A stretch of DNA of 64,000 bases. Origin: Nautilus pompilius (taxonomy: Eukaryota; Mollusca; Cephalopoda; Nautilida; Nautilidae). Within the stretch, counting starts at the first letter, position 1, and each line of letters begins with the position of its first letter. Below the pieces are notes generated by a model that was not told where the DNA came from, ran no database searches, and was given only the letters and a program-made list of their open reading frames with translations. The translations under genes were made by a program, and so were the position numbers. Below are positions 47,128 through 59,545 of this stretch, in pieces. The DNA is taken from contig JACATO010001459.1 in NCBI GenBank assembly GCA_018389105.1, forward strand, positions 434,001 to 498,000, in the 5' to 3' direction.

Positions 47128-48359
47128 AGGGCCACCAAGGAGAAACTACCACCTATACAATTCCAAAAGTGGCTTTGTATGATGCAATTATGGATCTTAT
47201 TTTTATAATAATAAAAAAACAACAAAACAAACAATGGCGTGACATATGTGTGTGTGTGGTTCAGGTTAAAAAAGATCTGGAAAGAGTGAAAAGTCACCTT
47301 GCCCAGAACAATGCATCGATAAAGGAATCTCAATGATTTTAAGAAACCGACAAAATCCAGACTTTTCTGATCTTGCACACCAAATATGGCACGAGGATCC
47401 AATTGAAACATTTAAAATTTCAAAAGACAAGAACAGATAAAAGTCATTGCTGCCTCTTTTTTATTGAATGTGGGGAGGCTTGTTCAGGACCTGCTATACG
47501 TTCTTTCATGAAAAAGGTTTTTTTTTAAAAAATAATTTTAGTAATGGACAGGAAACCCCAGTTTGACATATTCAATACATTCTCTCCTTTACTTCGCTGT
47601 AACTCAAACTATAGTAAAATGGAACAATTCAGCAAGGAAAAGGTTATTAACCCTTTCTCAAAGCAGAAAACACCCGCAGGCAAGTAACCGCAGCAAAGAA
47701 TTTTGATTCACTATTTAAAGTTATGTCCCATTCGTCAGTGCAGAATTGGAAAAAAAGCAAAGTATATTTACTTGAGCCGGTTCATTAATATACTCGTATG
47801 TACTGTAGATTCCTGTCCTTGCCGTTCCAGGACCAGACTAAGGAATAATATGCAAACCCCACACGTGAAAAGGCCTGCCTGCCTGCTGCTGTACGTGAAT
47901 TCTTTATTGCACCATCAGTAAAGTTGCTTTGATCTACCTGCCCTTTCTGGGAGTTTCTGCTGAAGCGTTGCACACAACTCGCCTGGCGCCCACTCATGTG
48001 ACTTGGCACATAACCACAAACCCGAACCATCAGGGTGCTTTATCTTTCTTCTGCCCATTTTGTTTATTTAGAATTTTTCTGCTGTCAGGCAGCGGAGCTG
48101 CTTTCCAATTTTTGCCAGCAAGGAAAACACCTCATTCAAATTATTTTCCACCTTAGCATTCCAGTCAACCCCGTGTACCTCACTTCATGTTGGAGGGGGG
48201 GGGGAGAAGTTGTTCTGGTATAAACGAAGCCTTATTTTCCCTTTTTTGTACTCAAATAGTTTTCACATAACTTTCACCTTGAGACAGCCTACAACAATAT
48301 CACACACACACACACATAGACAGACAGAGAGACAGACTTTCTATAAGAAACCCACTTCA
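47125..48359. other. Non-coding sequence, no gene seen
   Basis: The stretch 47700-48160 has several overlapping frames on both strands without recognisable domains. A G-run stands near 48195-48204 and CA units near 48301-48315. Confidence 0.45.
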
Positions 48360-48453
48360 GTGCTATAAACAGCTAATTTATTCATTTAATTAGGAATTAC
48401 CGATGCCATGACAACTTCCCCTGTAACACCTAATCCTGGTAGTCTCCCCTAAA
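48360..48453. mobile_element. Foldback MITE fragment, right half
   Basis: Contains ATTTAATTAGGAATTACCGA, then ATGCCATGACAAC and GTAACACCTAATCC before GTCTCCCCTAA. The left half is absent. Confidence 0.7.
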
Positions 48454-49690
48454 TTTGCCTAAAAATATTCAGGGAGACCTGAGAGGTTTTCACAATAATT
48501 AAAACTTCAAAGTATGCGCATGCACAGCGGGAGGGGGGGTTGAGATGTGTGTGTGTGTGTGTGTGTTTACTGTTGTTCTGTAATACTAGGGTTCGTAATC
48601 ACAAGTTGGCAAAGTTTCAGTTTCAAAATGGCTTCACATCCAATTTTTTTTTAGCCACAAAAGTATAAAGAAATGGAAGGTTAATGGCAACAGCGTGAAT
48701 CGGTTTAAAAATTGATTTGATAAGTAATTTCCTCCGCCCTCGAGGGGAGGCTTTGTGTAAGCTGTCTGTCTGTCTTGTATTAAGCAAAAATCCTGAAAAG
48801 AATCAGATGTTCACACCACACCACCCCTCGAGAATGTTTCTTTGACGAAAGTCGTCCTCAGGTAGACGCAGTAGACGGAACGGAAATACCAAACCGTTCC
48901 TTGAGGTGAAGAGGAGAACTGATAAGCGACCATCAACCTCTCCCTCCTAATATTTATCGAAGCATAAACGTTTGTCCTGTCGTTATGTGGATGAACCAGG
49001 GTGTAATTTGAAATTATGTCTACTTTCGCTGTTTAATTTTTTTTGTGTGCGCGTGCGCGCATGTGCGTGGTGTATGTGACAAGAGACAATCAATCGACCC
49101 GCCGACAAACAGCAAATAGTCTTCTCATTAATAAAAGCTAATATTACAAATTAGAACGGCACGTGCCCCCTTCACACAGTCGCAGGTGCCCTTACCACCG
49201 AAAAGGGGGACTGTGTGTGATAGGGTTTCTCCGTGTTACAGGCCTGCGGGTGTGCAATTCTCGCACTTTTGCTATTTCTAGGGGCCCCCAGATCATAAAG
49301 CAGATTAAATCAAAGCCTCATTTATTTATTTCCATGCACTACAACCGGTTAAAAAAAAAATAGCCTCCCTTTAGTTTAGTGGTTCTAAGGAGATGGGAAG
49401 CCACCTGTGGTAGACCAAATAACCACTCCCACTGTTGACAGATCACTCCTAATACAGGCATGTTTTAATCCCCCACCCGGCTCCCATCTGGCTGGCACGT
49501 GGCTTCAATAGTTTCCCCAACCTTCTGTGGTTTCTAAAAGGGGAGTTCCGTATTTAACCCTCCACATACTGCCTGTACCATGTCAGTTTTTACCTTACTT
49601 ATGATACCAACCCCCCACCAGTTAGTATTTGCGTTAAACTGACTGTTAATTTAGTCAACACAGCCATAATACAAAGCACTTAAAGAAATA
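48454..49690. other. Non-coding sequence, no gene seen
   Basis: TG tract at 48546-48565 and an alternating purine-pyrimidine stretch near 49046-49072 (GTGTGCGCGTGCGCGCATG, Z-DNA-prone). No gene. Confidence 0.5.
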
Positions 49691-49854
49691 CAGGCATACC
49701 TCCCATATAGCGCACTTTATCCTGGAGGAAAACTACTACACGTTATAGTTACCTCTTATACAGCGCTCCGTTTACCAAGAACCCTTCCTGAGCGCTATAA
49801 GAGGTTTACAGATTTTTCGTTACAAAGGATTACATTAATATGGGAGAGGTACTG
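49691..49854. mobile_element. Short pogo/Tigger-type MITE
   Basis: Starts after TA with CAGGCATACCTCCCATATAG, and ends ATATGGGAGAGGTACTG, which inverted reads CAGTACCTCTCCCATAT. Internal words CTCTTATACAGCGCTCC and GAGCGCTATAAGAG are inverted repeats too. The CAGGCATACCTC start is typical of Tigger-related elements. About 164 bp, no coding capacity. Confidence 0.6.
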
Positions 49855-50055
49855 ACTATTATCACTTGTGGTGAAAAGGCTACGGAAATGTAGAAGCCCT
49901 TCCTAACCCTTATCCCCTTTTTTCTTTCTTTTCTTTTTTTTGTATTTTTCAAAATATTTTGTCAGTTAGTAAAAAAAGTTATTCAAATCTGATAGCAGCA
50001 GGAGGGGACAGGGTCCCACTGCACAGGACAGGAAAGTGGCATTACAAACAAAATT
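49855..50055. other. Non-coding sequence
   Basis: No feature beyond T-runs. Confidence 0.5.
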
Positions 50056-50113
50056 GGGAGGGCAGGTGGGGTGGGGTTAGGGGTTAGGGGGTAGGGGGTA
50101 GGGAGGGGGGGGT
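50056..50113. repeat. G-rich tract, degenerate TTAGGGG-like
   Basis: Repeated GGGGTTAGGGGTTAGGGGG and GTAGGGGG words; more than four G-runs of three or more in about 50 bp give strong G-quadruplex potential on the plus strand. Confidence 0.7.
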
Positions 50114-52097
50114 CTTCCAAACAGAAATGGGTGTCTAACCTGGCTTTCTTTCTGAGCAGAGATGCTGCCACTGCGATGCATTCTTGAATGACGCATCGGA
50201 CGAGGTAACTACAAAACAGAAGGATGGAAACTGTGTTTGCTTTCTTCCTGTCCACAAAAGCGAAGCGACAAAAAAAATTAACTGAAGAATTATTCTGTTT
50301 CTGGGCTCTGGATAAAAAAGAATCTCACTCACTCACACACTCACACGCACACACACACACACACACAAAAGAGAATCAAGTATTCCAGTGCTTTGAGTGA
50401 TGTTTAATTTTTAAAATACCGTAAATTTCCTATGTTGTGAAGATCCGTCATCAAAAAGCTTTTCCATGAGAGGGGTTAGGGGGAGACAAGAAAAACAAGC
50501 AAAAAAAAAAAATTGAAATTTTTAAACAAAACATTCAATAATTTATGAAGATTGATTAGGCAAGTAGGGATTACATCGATTATTTTAATCAAAGAGATGA
50601 AAATGACAAGATATTATACCAATATAATATAAACGGCGAATTCTTCCCTTTTATTTTCCGAATGGGGATCCTGCACTCATGATAAATATTGACTAATATG
50701 GGACAATAATATTAATTTTTCAACTCACAAAAGCATGCAAAGGAGGAAGATTCTGAGATTGGATTGCAAAACAGTTGCCATGGAGAAAAATTAAACTATA
50801 GATTTCCCCGTCTTTAGATAAGAGATGGAATTTCTACAAAATTATCAATAATTCAAAAACCGCTTTCATAGGGAAGTAAAACACCCGGCGACAAGAGATA
50901 CTTTATTCATGATGCTGATGTGGAATCAACAGTTTTATTGGCAACTGAGCACCAAATGACTTCGGTCTGAGTTTCTGCTGTATCGATAACACGTGGAATT
51001 TAAACATCTTTATGATAATTGAGACTCTTCCAGCTTAAAGAAGGGGACGGGGGGGCTGCAGGATAGTTGACTTTTTAAAAGCAGCAGTGAACTTGAAGAA
51101 AACGGAAAAGTTGAGAGAGAGAGAGAGAGAGAAGGGGGGGATCCCCTCGGATAATCAATTTTAAACCTTTGTGTTTGCGCCATTAATTTTGCCCATCTTT
51201 GAGCAAACAATGGATCTTTACTTAAATACGGGCTAGAAAAATACGGGACGCCACTCACACACCACACACACACACAGCAAGCCATTAATAATGCAAAGGC
51301 TTGGATGCATGATGGTGCGATTCTAATTACCTGTTTACTTTTCCGACTACTGTAGTTACCTTGCTGTAAATAAAATATTTGGGCATTTTGAAAATAAGCC
51401 GATTTGCCATTGTTTTTGCAAGCAAAAAAAAGAAAAAAAGAAAACCCAAAGGTGTTTTCAATGAAGCAGATGTGGAAGCTTTCATAATACAGCCTTGACC
51501 CGATGTTGGCTCTCTGTAGGGACTTCCCAAATCAAATTAGATTGTGAGTGCACTACACAGTATACATGAAACTCCTAATGGAACTTTGCTAATGAAGAGA
51601 CAGATCATAATAAATCCTGATAAAAGAAAAAAAAAGACAAGATTATTTTTCAAACCAAAGAAACCCAAAACCTTATTTTGAGAATAGCTAATGAATAATT
51701 AGAGAGAGAGATGGAGAGAGAGAGAGAGAGAGATGGAGAGATGGAGAGAGTTCAGCAGACAAAACATCTGATATTTTCAATACGGTAAACGACCAAAAAA
51801 AAATAAAAAATACTAGAATCGCCAAAGTTTGGATAAGTCTGCTTGAGAATTTTTTTTTTTTTTTTAAATAAATAAATAACGGTCTCTCTCTCATTGGCCA
51901 TCTAACTTCAGAATAACCTCATCCCATCCATGTACGGGGCTGCCCCGACGGCAGTCTGTCACCAACCAACCTACCCATCATCCATGGGAAGAACCCCCCC
52001 CCCCCCCCCGGTTTGGAACGACAGTCTCCAGAATCAGTCAGTTTCGCTTCCCTAAACCACAGATACCAGCTCGTTTCTCATATCCAGTATACATATA
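50114..52097. other. Non-coding sequence with a possible regulatory part
   Basis: CA tract near 50347-50367; GA tracts near 51114-51132 and 51702-51748 (the latter with GGAGAGATGG units of the 6.2-kb satellite type). The part 50500-50980 is less repetitive and holds the RFX-like site listed next. No gene is seen. Confidence 0.45.
50774..50786. promoter_or_regulatory. RFX X-box-like site
   Basis: GTTGCCATGGAGA matches one GTTGCC half of the RFX X-box well and the second half (RGYAAC) poorly. It stands in non-repetitive sequence. Weak support. Confidence 0.2.
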
Positions 52098-52126
52098 CAG
52101 TGACAGCCAAAATCAGTGTACCCAAT
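52098..52126 (+). mobile_element. Possible solo Tc1-type terminus
   Basis: After TA, CAGTGACAGCCAAAATCAG then TGTACCC resembles Tc1/mariner inverted-repeat ends. No inverted partner or transposase was found nearby. Confidence 0.3.
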
Positions 52127-52778
52127 TCTGAATTGTTAGTCTAACCCCCTAATCGCGCCCGTGGTTGTTTCCTGATTTTTTTACCATGGATGAATTTCTT
52201 TCACTAAAATAGATTCCCCTCCCCTAATCAGTCAATACTTCAAAGTGAGAGTTTACTGGTAACTGCATCTCCACGAGGAACTACTACTTCAAGGGTGTGT
52301 AGCCCAGAGGGCCTTTAAATATTAAAATAGGGCTATATTGTACAAAAAAAACACGTTCGAGCATCCAGTACTTAACTTTGGCCGCTAGTACATTAAAGAA
52401 AGAAAACAACATAAATTCAAATTTTTTCCTGGTGCATGACTTCAACACCCTAATGTGACCAATGTTAGGTTTATCTGGGCGAGACAAGGATAAACCAGGG
52501 ACACAGAAGCCAATTAAAATACAAAGCTGTACACAACACTTATGCAAAATGAGGGGAGGGGGAGAGGAAACTAAGTAAATGTAGTATTTATGGAGAATAC
52601 ATTTAAGGAAACGCAGGAAGGGGCAGAGAGAGAGAGAGAGAGAGAGGAGTTTACATAAGTTGATAGAATTCCTGTCCCCTTCCTGCCCCCCCCAATCTCT
52701 AAAAGATATCAGTAGCAGAGAAGATGGTGGAGGGGGGGAGCAGTTCTTGAGAGAGATTTGTGTGACCTCACTCCCCTG
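52127..52778. other. Non-coding sequence, no gene seen
   Basis: Contains a GA tract at 52626-52645. Nothing recognisable. Confidence 0.5.
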
Positions 52779-53275
52779 TCCCTTTCCTTAACCACCACCA
52801 CAAAACCCCTAGCTACTACAGTTAACTCCTAACTCCCTAGTACGAACCAAGCATAAATTACTGTCTAGATTTTCCGCTTTAATTATGCCCTCTCCCCTAG
52901 CAGGTCCCTTTCCTTAACCACCACCACAAAACCCCTAGCTACTACAGTTAACTCCTAACTCCCTAGTACGAACCAAGCATAAATTACTGTCTAGATTTTC
53001 CGCTTTAATTATGCCCTCTCCCCTAGCAGGTCCCTTTCCTTAACCACCACCACAAAACCCCTAGCTACTACAGTTAACTCCTAACTCCCTAGTACGAACC
53101 AAGCATAAATTACTGTCTAGATTTTCCGCTTTAATTATTCCCTCTCCCCTACCAGGTCCCTTTCCTTAACCACCCCCCCCCCAAACCCCCCTAGCTGCTA
53201 CAGTTAACTCCACACACACACACACACCAAACCTACCATAAATTACTATCTGAAATTTCTGCTCAAACCCTACCC
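52779..53275. repeat. 126-bp tandem repeat, three close copies and one diverged
   Basis: Copies start at 52779, 52905, 53031 and 53157 with TCCCTTTCCTTAACCACC, an exact 126-bp period. The first three share CTAGCTACTACAGTTAACTC, CTAGTACGAACCAAGCATAA and CTGTCTAGATTTTCCGC almost perfectly. The fourth carries C-runs and a CA insertion and is clearly diverged, so amplification of the first three was recent. Confidence 0.95.
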
Positions 53276-55417
53276 CCCCAATTAAAGGGACATCAATGAA
53301 TGTCATACCCCTCCACTCTGTACAATTGAGAGGGTGGTGGAGGTGGAAGGGTATAAATCCAATATGAAAACTAAGCAGAAACCAGTGCAGGCAGACATTT
53401 ATTTCAGCAACATGAAAACAAGCAAATAATTTATTATCTCCCACCACTCCCTCCAATCTATTCAAACAATATAAACTTTAAAATTCTCTTTGGAGGTTCA
53501 GGCAGAAACATACAGCAGGTCGCAAAGAATTTACACAGTTACCTTTCCGACAGGTATACACTGTTTATACTACAACACACACACACACACCGGCTTAATT
53601 TACAACCTAATCAATCTGGTAACTTTTTGTTGTTGTTTTCTTCTGATCAGAAGAAGTAATTACATTTCAAAGATGGAGGAGGAGGAGGAGGAAAAAAAAC
53701 AACAACAACCAAACCAAACCAAACCTGGTTATCACATTATTTTTTTTCTCTTTCATTTAATCCACAAAATCTCACCTGGTTCATTGGTAGCGTTGTTATC
53801 CAGGTAGTAGGAAGTGCGAAATTCAGATAAGAAAACACAAAAGGAAACTGATGTCGATTAATTGAGCTAAAAAAGAGCCACAATTTTTTTTATTTCTCTT
53901 CCCCAGAGGTAAGCAAAAGTACTTTAGTATAGATTCCCTTGGAGCACCACCACTCCCCCCGTTTAAAGCGATATGAGTTCGATACTGGCTATGGATTTGT
54001 TTTGCTGCCGTGTCTCAGTTTTCGTCTAATAAAAGAATCACCTGCCAAACCGTATCTCAACTCCAGGGGTCATTTCAAACCACATGACCATCTTCACTAG
54101 ACTCGCAAACAGCGTGGGGTTCGAGTCTACCTTCTACACATCTGTAACGCAGCCCCCTTTTTTTTAAAAAAAGCAGGCAGTTTACATACTTCAAGCTACA
54201 TCAGAGCCATTTCATTGGTAAAATTCAGTAATTCGTTACTTATTGTAATGAACTAACCACGAAATTTCTTTATCTGTCATTGGTTAGGCAAAATAACTTA
54301 AACCAGATTGTACTCTTTTATGTCGCTGCTATTCTAAGCCCTAAATATAAGTTTGCTTTGTCTTACCATATGACTGTTTTGGTTACAAGATAGCATTTTC
54401 CAATATGGGAGCACCCCACTATAATTTGTGTCATCTGCAAATTTCATATTCACACTAGCGATTGCAGTGTCAATCAATATCATCAATGTACATTATGAAA
54501 AAGAATAGGTCCAAGGACTGAACCCTGAGCTACAACACATTGGTAAATGTAGAACTTCAGGCATAGCACCAAATGTCTATAGCCAAGCTACACATAGTAT
54601 GCATCTAATAAGTTTAATATAGAATTGTGATATTGTATGAAAGTTTTCAGAAACTAGTTGAAAATCTATGAATATTGAAAAGGAAACAATGATGATAAAC
54701 ACATAAATTTAAGCCTACATGATTATTTCTAAACAAAAACAAATTGAAAACCTAGCACAATTCCGTCAAATGGTATATTTTCATTGTAACTACAGTGACA
54801 GAATGATAAAACTAATGTTTAACGCTGCAGGAGAATTGTGTTTATTTATTGTTATTGCTCTTTTTTTAATGTCTAAGAAATAATGCAGAAGTGCATCACC
54901 AAGCAGTCAAGTCTGTACTAATCTGATTGATACCTGAATTGTTGTTGTTTTAACAAAATCAACATTTAGATGGATAAAAACAAACTCTACTCTGATGTGT
55001 AAATGCCTCTCAGATGTATTAAGAGAGATTAAAGGCAAATGTCATTCAACTATTTCAATTCTGTTCGGATGAGAACTGTTGATGCATAACCACCCATAAC
55101 ACACAATAGAATCTAAAATATTATTACAAGTTTGTTTTTACTGTAAGTTTAGTTCATTGCTGTAAATATATGTATATATATATTTTTCTGCAGTTAACAA
55201 TAATGTGGAAATTTCATTAAAAAACAGAAAGAAAAAAAGAGTTCCTGCAAATCCATAGTGAAGATGTTTTTGTGTTATACACTGGAAATAACCCTCTTTT
55301 CAAGGGAGACAACCCCTGTGTAAAAGCATATTAATGCTGCGTTGTTTACCCCACACCACATGGGGGGCCCCAACACCTCTCTGAGTTTGGCAGGGAAATC
55401 CCTAACTGAGACTCTTC
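53276..55417. other. Non-coding sequence, no gene seen
   Basis: CA tract near 53575-53590, GAG units near 53674-53690. A T-arm-like word GTGGGGTTCGAGTCTAC at about 54114-54130 resembles a tRNA/SINE B box, but no full tRNA could be folded by eye. Confidence 0.45.
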
Positions 55418-55530
55418 ATTTTTAAATATGGAAGAAAAACTCATGTAACTGCCAGCTGGTGAAGAAGACCAGGAAGATACTGTGTTAGTGAGGTACCGAT
55501 CCTGATTGAGATTCCACCTCGGGCCCTTTG
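55418..55530 (+). mobile_element. SINE-like dispersed repeat copy
   Basis: Reads TTTTTAAATATGGAAGAAAA, ACTCATGTAACTGCCAGCTG, GTGAAGAAGACCAGG, GTGAGGTACCGATCC, CTGATTGAGATTCCACC. The order matches the copies at 21.8 and 35.6 kb. The B box has decayed (GAGATTCCACCTC), and a minisatellite starts at its end. Confidence 0.6.
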
Positions 55531-55856
55531 GCCTTGGGGGCTCTTGGCAATCCAGAAGCTTAACCCAAGACCCTCGACCTTAGCAATCCAGTAGCCTAAC
55601 CCCAGACCCTTGGCCTTGGCAATCCAGAAGCTTAACCCCAGGCTCGACCTTGGCAATCCAGTAGCCCAACCCCAGGCCCTCCACCTTGGCAATCTAGTAC
55701 CCTAACCCCAGGCCCTTGGCAATCCAGAAGCTTAACTCCAGGCCCTTGACCTTAGCAATCCAGTAACCTAACCCCAGACCATCGGCCTTGGCAATCCAGT
55801 ATCCTAACCCCAGACCCTTGGTCTTGGCAATCCAGTAGCCTAACTAACCCCAGGGC
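55521..55856. repeat. Minisatellite, unit about 35 bp, about ten copies
   Basis: Units of CTTGGCAATCCAGTAGCCTA then ACCCCAGACCCT with lengths from about 30 to 36 bp. Copies differ by AGAAGCTT versus AGTAGCCT variants. The minus-strand open frame through it is a repeat artefact. Confidence 0.95.
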
Positions 55857-55859
55857 CAA

Positions 55860-57085
55860 CATCCCACCCTTAGTGAAGCCAAAACAAATGATAATAATAG
55901 AGATTAGAGAAAACAGGTGAGACTTTGCTCTACCCAGAGATGCTAGTCCATTTTATCAATCTACGTGTGTTTTGTAAAACCTGGATACAGCATCAAGACC
56001 TCACACAGTCTGTGAGCAGAAATTCAATTTCAATTATTATAAATCAATCGTTCAATTACTTCAAATTCTAAAGTCTCTTTAAATTAAGATAATGTACTGT
56101 TCTTTAAAAAAGAACAAACAATTATCCAGGTAACAAAATTGCAGCTAAAATTTAAAAGCTAATATAAGATGCAAATGTTATCATCAATAAATACTAAAAA
56201 TGTATCTGAAGATGGCAAAAGAATTGAAAATTTCTGAAATATAACAATAACAAATTGCAATGTCAGAGGTAGTGATCAATCACGAACTAACTTATCCTCT
56301 TCTCTTTTCCTTCCGTCTGATAAAACAACAACCCACCTCCATTTAGCTCCCTCCAACTACCTAAACTTTTGCAGGTAGTATAGAACCCTAACCCCTATTC
56401 CTAATTGAAAACACACACACCCTGCTGTCTGACCAGGACTTCAAACAAACTCCTAATCCCCTGATGGGCAAAGTTGCATATACTGGCAGGAGAGAGTGAT
56501 GCGGGCTGCAATGGTTTCCTATCGTCCTGCCTCAAATTTGTATATTTAACATCCTTTCACTTTCTTGCGTGCTTCAAATACGAGAGAAGGGAAGTGCAAA
56601 GATGGATGTGAGGAGTATCAGAAATCACCTGCTACCTCTGCATGCATCTTCCACTGCGTCTTAATACATTTCTTACCAGCATTTGCTATGCCCAGCCTGT
56701 TCCATCCAGATGGAATTTTTCTGCAATATCTTTTTAACTTCAATAAGCTAATTCCTTTTCCTAAAAATGATGAGTTCCTATCCGCAATCACTTTCTTACC
56801 TTTCCACATTCCTTTCTCCTGTGTTCTAGAGGTTTTTTTTTTTTTTTTTTTAGGGTAACTTTAGCTACTTATCAATGCGGGCCTAAGGGGATCTGCTTCT
56901 AGTGGTTTATCATTTGAAACAATTGCGACCTGCTCATTGAGTAAGAATTTTACATTTATAATAATAACAATAATAAAACAAACTATTTTTTTTTCAGTGT
57001 CAACACTGAGTAAAGTATACATTCTAAAAAGTTTTTCTTAAAGCATTTAAATAGACAATGAATACAAAATAGAAAGAAAAGGAAG
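55860..57085. other. Non-coding sequence, no gene seen
   Basis: AT-rich; a T-run stands at 56833-56851. The plus frame 56565-56858 ends in that T-run and has no recognisable domain. Confidence 0.5.
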
Positions 57086-57358
57086 AGAGAGAGAGATGGA
57101 GATGGAAGAAGGGAAGAGATGGAGATGGAAGGAAAAAGAGAGATGGAGATGGGGGAACGGAAGAGAGAGATGGAGATGGAGGAAGGGAAGAGAGAGATGG
57201 AGATGGAAGAAGGGAAGAGAGAGATGGAGATGGAGGAAGGGAAGAGAGAGATGGAGATGGAGGAATGGAAGAGATGGAGATGGGGGAACAGAAGAGAGAG
57301 ATGGAGATGGAAGAAGGGAAGAGAGAGATGGAGATGGAGGAATGGAAGAACCAAAGAT
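57086..57358. repeat. GGAGATGGAAGAAGGGAAGAGAGA minisatellite
   Basis: About ten copies of a unit near 24-30 bp built from GAGATGGAGATGGARGAA and GGGAAGAGA words. Purines are on the plus strand; the T of ATGG is the main pyrimidine. Open frames on both strands are artefacts. Confidence 0.95.
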
Positions 57359-59410
57359 GAAAAGTAATTTAAAAAACGAAACAATAACTAGATAGAAAAG
57401 GGAAAAAAAAAGAAAGACAAAATTAAAGAACAACAAAAATAGGAGACTGAATTTAGTTTTGATAAGTACAAGGCAGTAAACAACAGGAGACTTGTACAAG
57501 GTTCCTACCCAAACCAAAATCAATCTTTTGACAATTTTTTTAAAAATTTTAGACACAATTCTGATGACAAAATGAGCTCAGCATCAAGCCTTTTGGGAGA
57601 TTAGCAAATTTGTCAGGATTTATTTGGTGATAATTTCAAGAAAGTTTGAAGTTATTTATATTTGTACAATATGTTTCAACACCCACAAAAGCACCTTAAA
57701 CTTCTCAAACACCCGAAGACCGCAACAACTTCCCCTGCACCTCACCAACAAAGTCTATTTCTGAAATCCAGCATGCAGCAGGAAATATTAACTGTTTGAT
57801 GTGTTTAATTAGCTGAGTAATCCTTGCACTAATTTAAACAAATTAAGGTAATTTTAAATGAATATTCGTAAACAGTTTGAGAGAAGAGATAGATGTATGT
57901 ATATAGAGAGACAGACAGAGAGAGAGAGAGAGAGAGGGAGAGAGATGTACGAAGAGATGCTATTAATTCCAATAAGCTATCATAACTTATTTACCATGCC
58001 ATCCTCCTGGGAAATCTCTTCACATCCATTAACAGCAAACTTGCAGTGACAAAATTTCACACGAGAACACAATTTTTAATTAATAAATTCATTCGACACA
58101 TAAAACTAGTTAGTTTAGGGTGAAATAAAGCTTTAGGAAATAGCTATAAAAAAAAAAGGTATCTTTTGGGACCAACCCTTTTCTTTTTTTTTAAAAAAAA
58201 TGGTACATTCGTGATGTTTGATCGTCTGTAAGCGAAGTAATCAAGAACATCACGATTTAAATAGATGAACGTTTTAAGTTTGAAGCAAAATGTTGTAAAA
58301 AGATTTAAAAAAAAAACACATTCATAAATAATGTGAATAAATTGCCAGTGGCAGCCATTAACATTATTAGTACGAAACAGTTTGGAAGCTGTATTCAAAA
58401 AGCTATTCCCAAGGCTGTCAGCCACATAGTATCCTCCTTTCTGTCTACTAAAGCAAACTTAGAATGCATAGTTTATACTCCACCTGCTCTTTAAGGCTCA
58501 GAGCAGTTGGTAGTCTGTATTCAACCTTAGATATAAATGAGGCCATCACATGCTTTTTGAAGTGATGGGCGAACACCAAGCACAAAAAAAAGATGCTGAC
58601 GAAACCAAAATGAGCAATTTTTTGATCCTTGGTCAACCAGGATGGTTGGATCGCTGTTGCTTACCCCCTTAGAGGAGTAAATCCCAGGGATGAGGAGGAG
58701 GAGGAGGAGGAGGAGGAGAGAGAGAGAGAGAGATGTAAGAGAACCTAATTTCTGTTGCAACATGGCTGAATGCGCCGCGTGCACCTTGGGAATTGTTTTT
58801 CTTCTTCTTTTTCTTAAGTTTTAAAGTGTTTCCCTGTTTTTATCACCTGGATATCCAGACATTCTGTGCAAATTAAAATCATGAGCCGTTCCAGCCAAAC
58901 GGTCATAATCCATCCGTCCTCTGGCAACACAATATTTTTTTTTTTTTTTTCCTTTTGTAAGATCGATCGGTCAGTTGAGGACACCCTCCTCGCACAGTCT
59001 GGACAATCAGCCGGTGCCCCAGAAGCTTTTCGGTAGCACTCAAAGAGAGATCCATTGCGCCTGTCCTCATTGGCCCCCTGCCCTCCAAAGCAAAAAAAAA
59101 ACACGCCGGCAGGTAGAAATTAAGCACTTCTGACTCTGTTCGTGAAGGCCAAATGCTTGTGGATGATGCATGTACTGCTTTTCAAAAGAAAGACAAGATT
59201 TTCTGTTGTCAGCTGCTGCAATACAGAGATGTGTTGACAAGAGCAGGCAAAGATGAAATAATAGAAATAGAAGAGAAATGGCAACAAAAAAAGGGGGGGT
59301 AAATACTGTAAAAAAAACAACATCAACAAAAAATCCTTTTAAAAATCTATAACTAATGATAATCTTAGATTAAGCAACAATGAAATACCATTATATTGGT
59401 ATTTGTTGTT
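57359..59410. other. Non-coding sequence, no gene seen
   Basis: GA tracts near 57915-57935 and GAGGAG/GA near 58691-58732; T-run near 58935-58950. Minus-strand frames at 58814-59127 overlap in two frames and match nothing known. Confidence 0.5.
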
Positions 59411-59545
59411 ACAGGGGGTAAGCTAGGCTGTTACAGCACTAATAATTCCTGGTTAAACACATAACTGAGGCTATAGTCAACGTCATATATTTTGACCCTT
59501 GATGTCCAAAATGACAATTTACTCCTGTACCAACCTGCCCCAAAA
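59411..59545. mobile_element. Foldback MITE copy, right arm missing
   Basis: Reads GTAAGCTAGGCTGTTACAGC then ACTAATAATTCCTGGTTAAA; centre GAGGCTATAGTCAACGTCAT and TTTTGACCCTTGATGTCC. It ends with decayed sequence. Confidence 0.75.

Noticed and set aside
54085..54165. Possible tRNA
   Set aside because: A T-arm-like GGGTTCGAGTC is present but no acceptor stem or D arm can be paired by eye; more likely a SINE fragment or chance.
55441..55692. Minus-strand frame with repeated WIAKAKGLGL-type units
   Set aside because: It is a translation of the 35-bp minisatellite.
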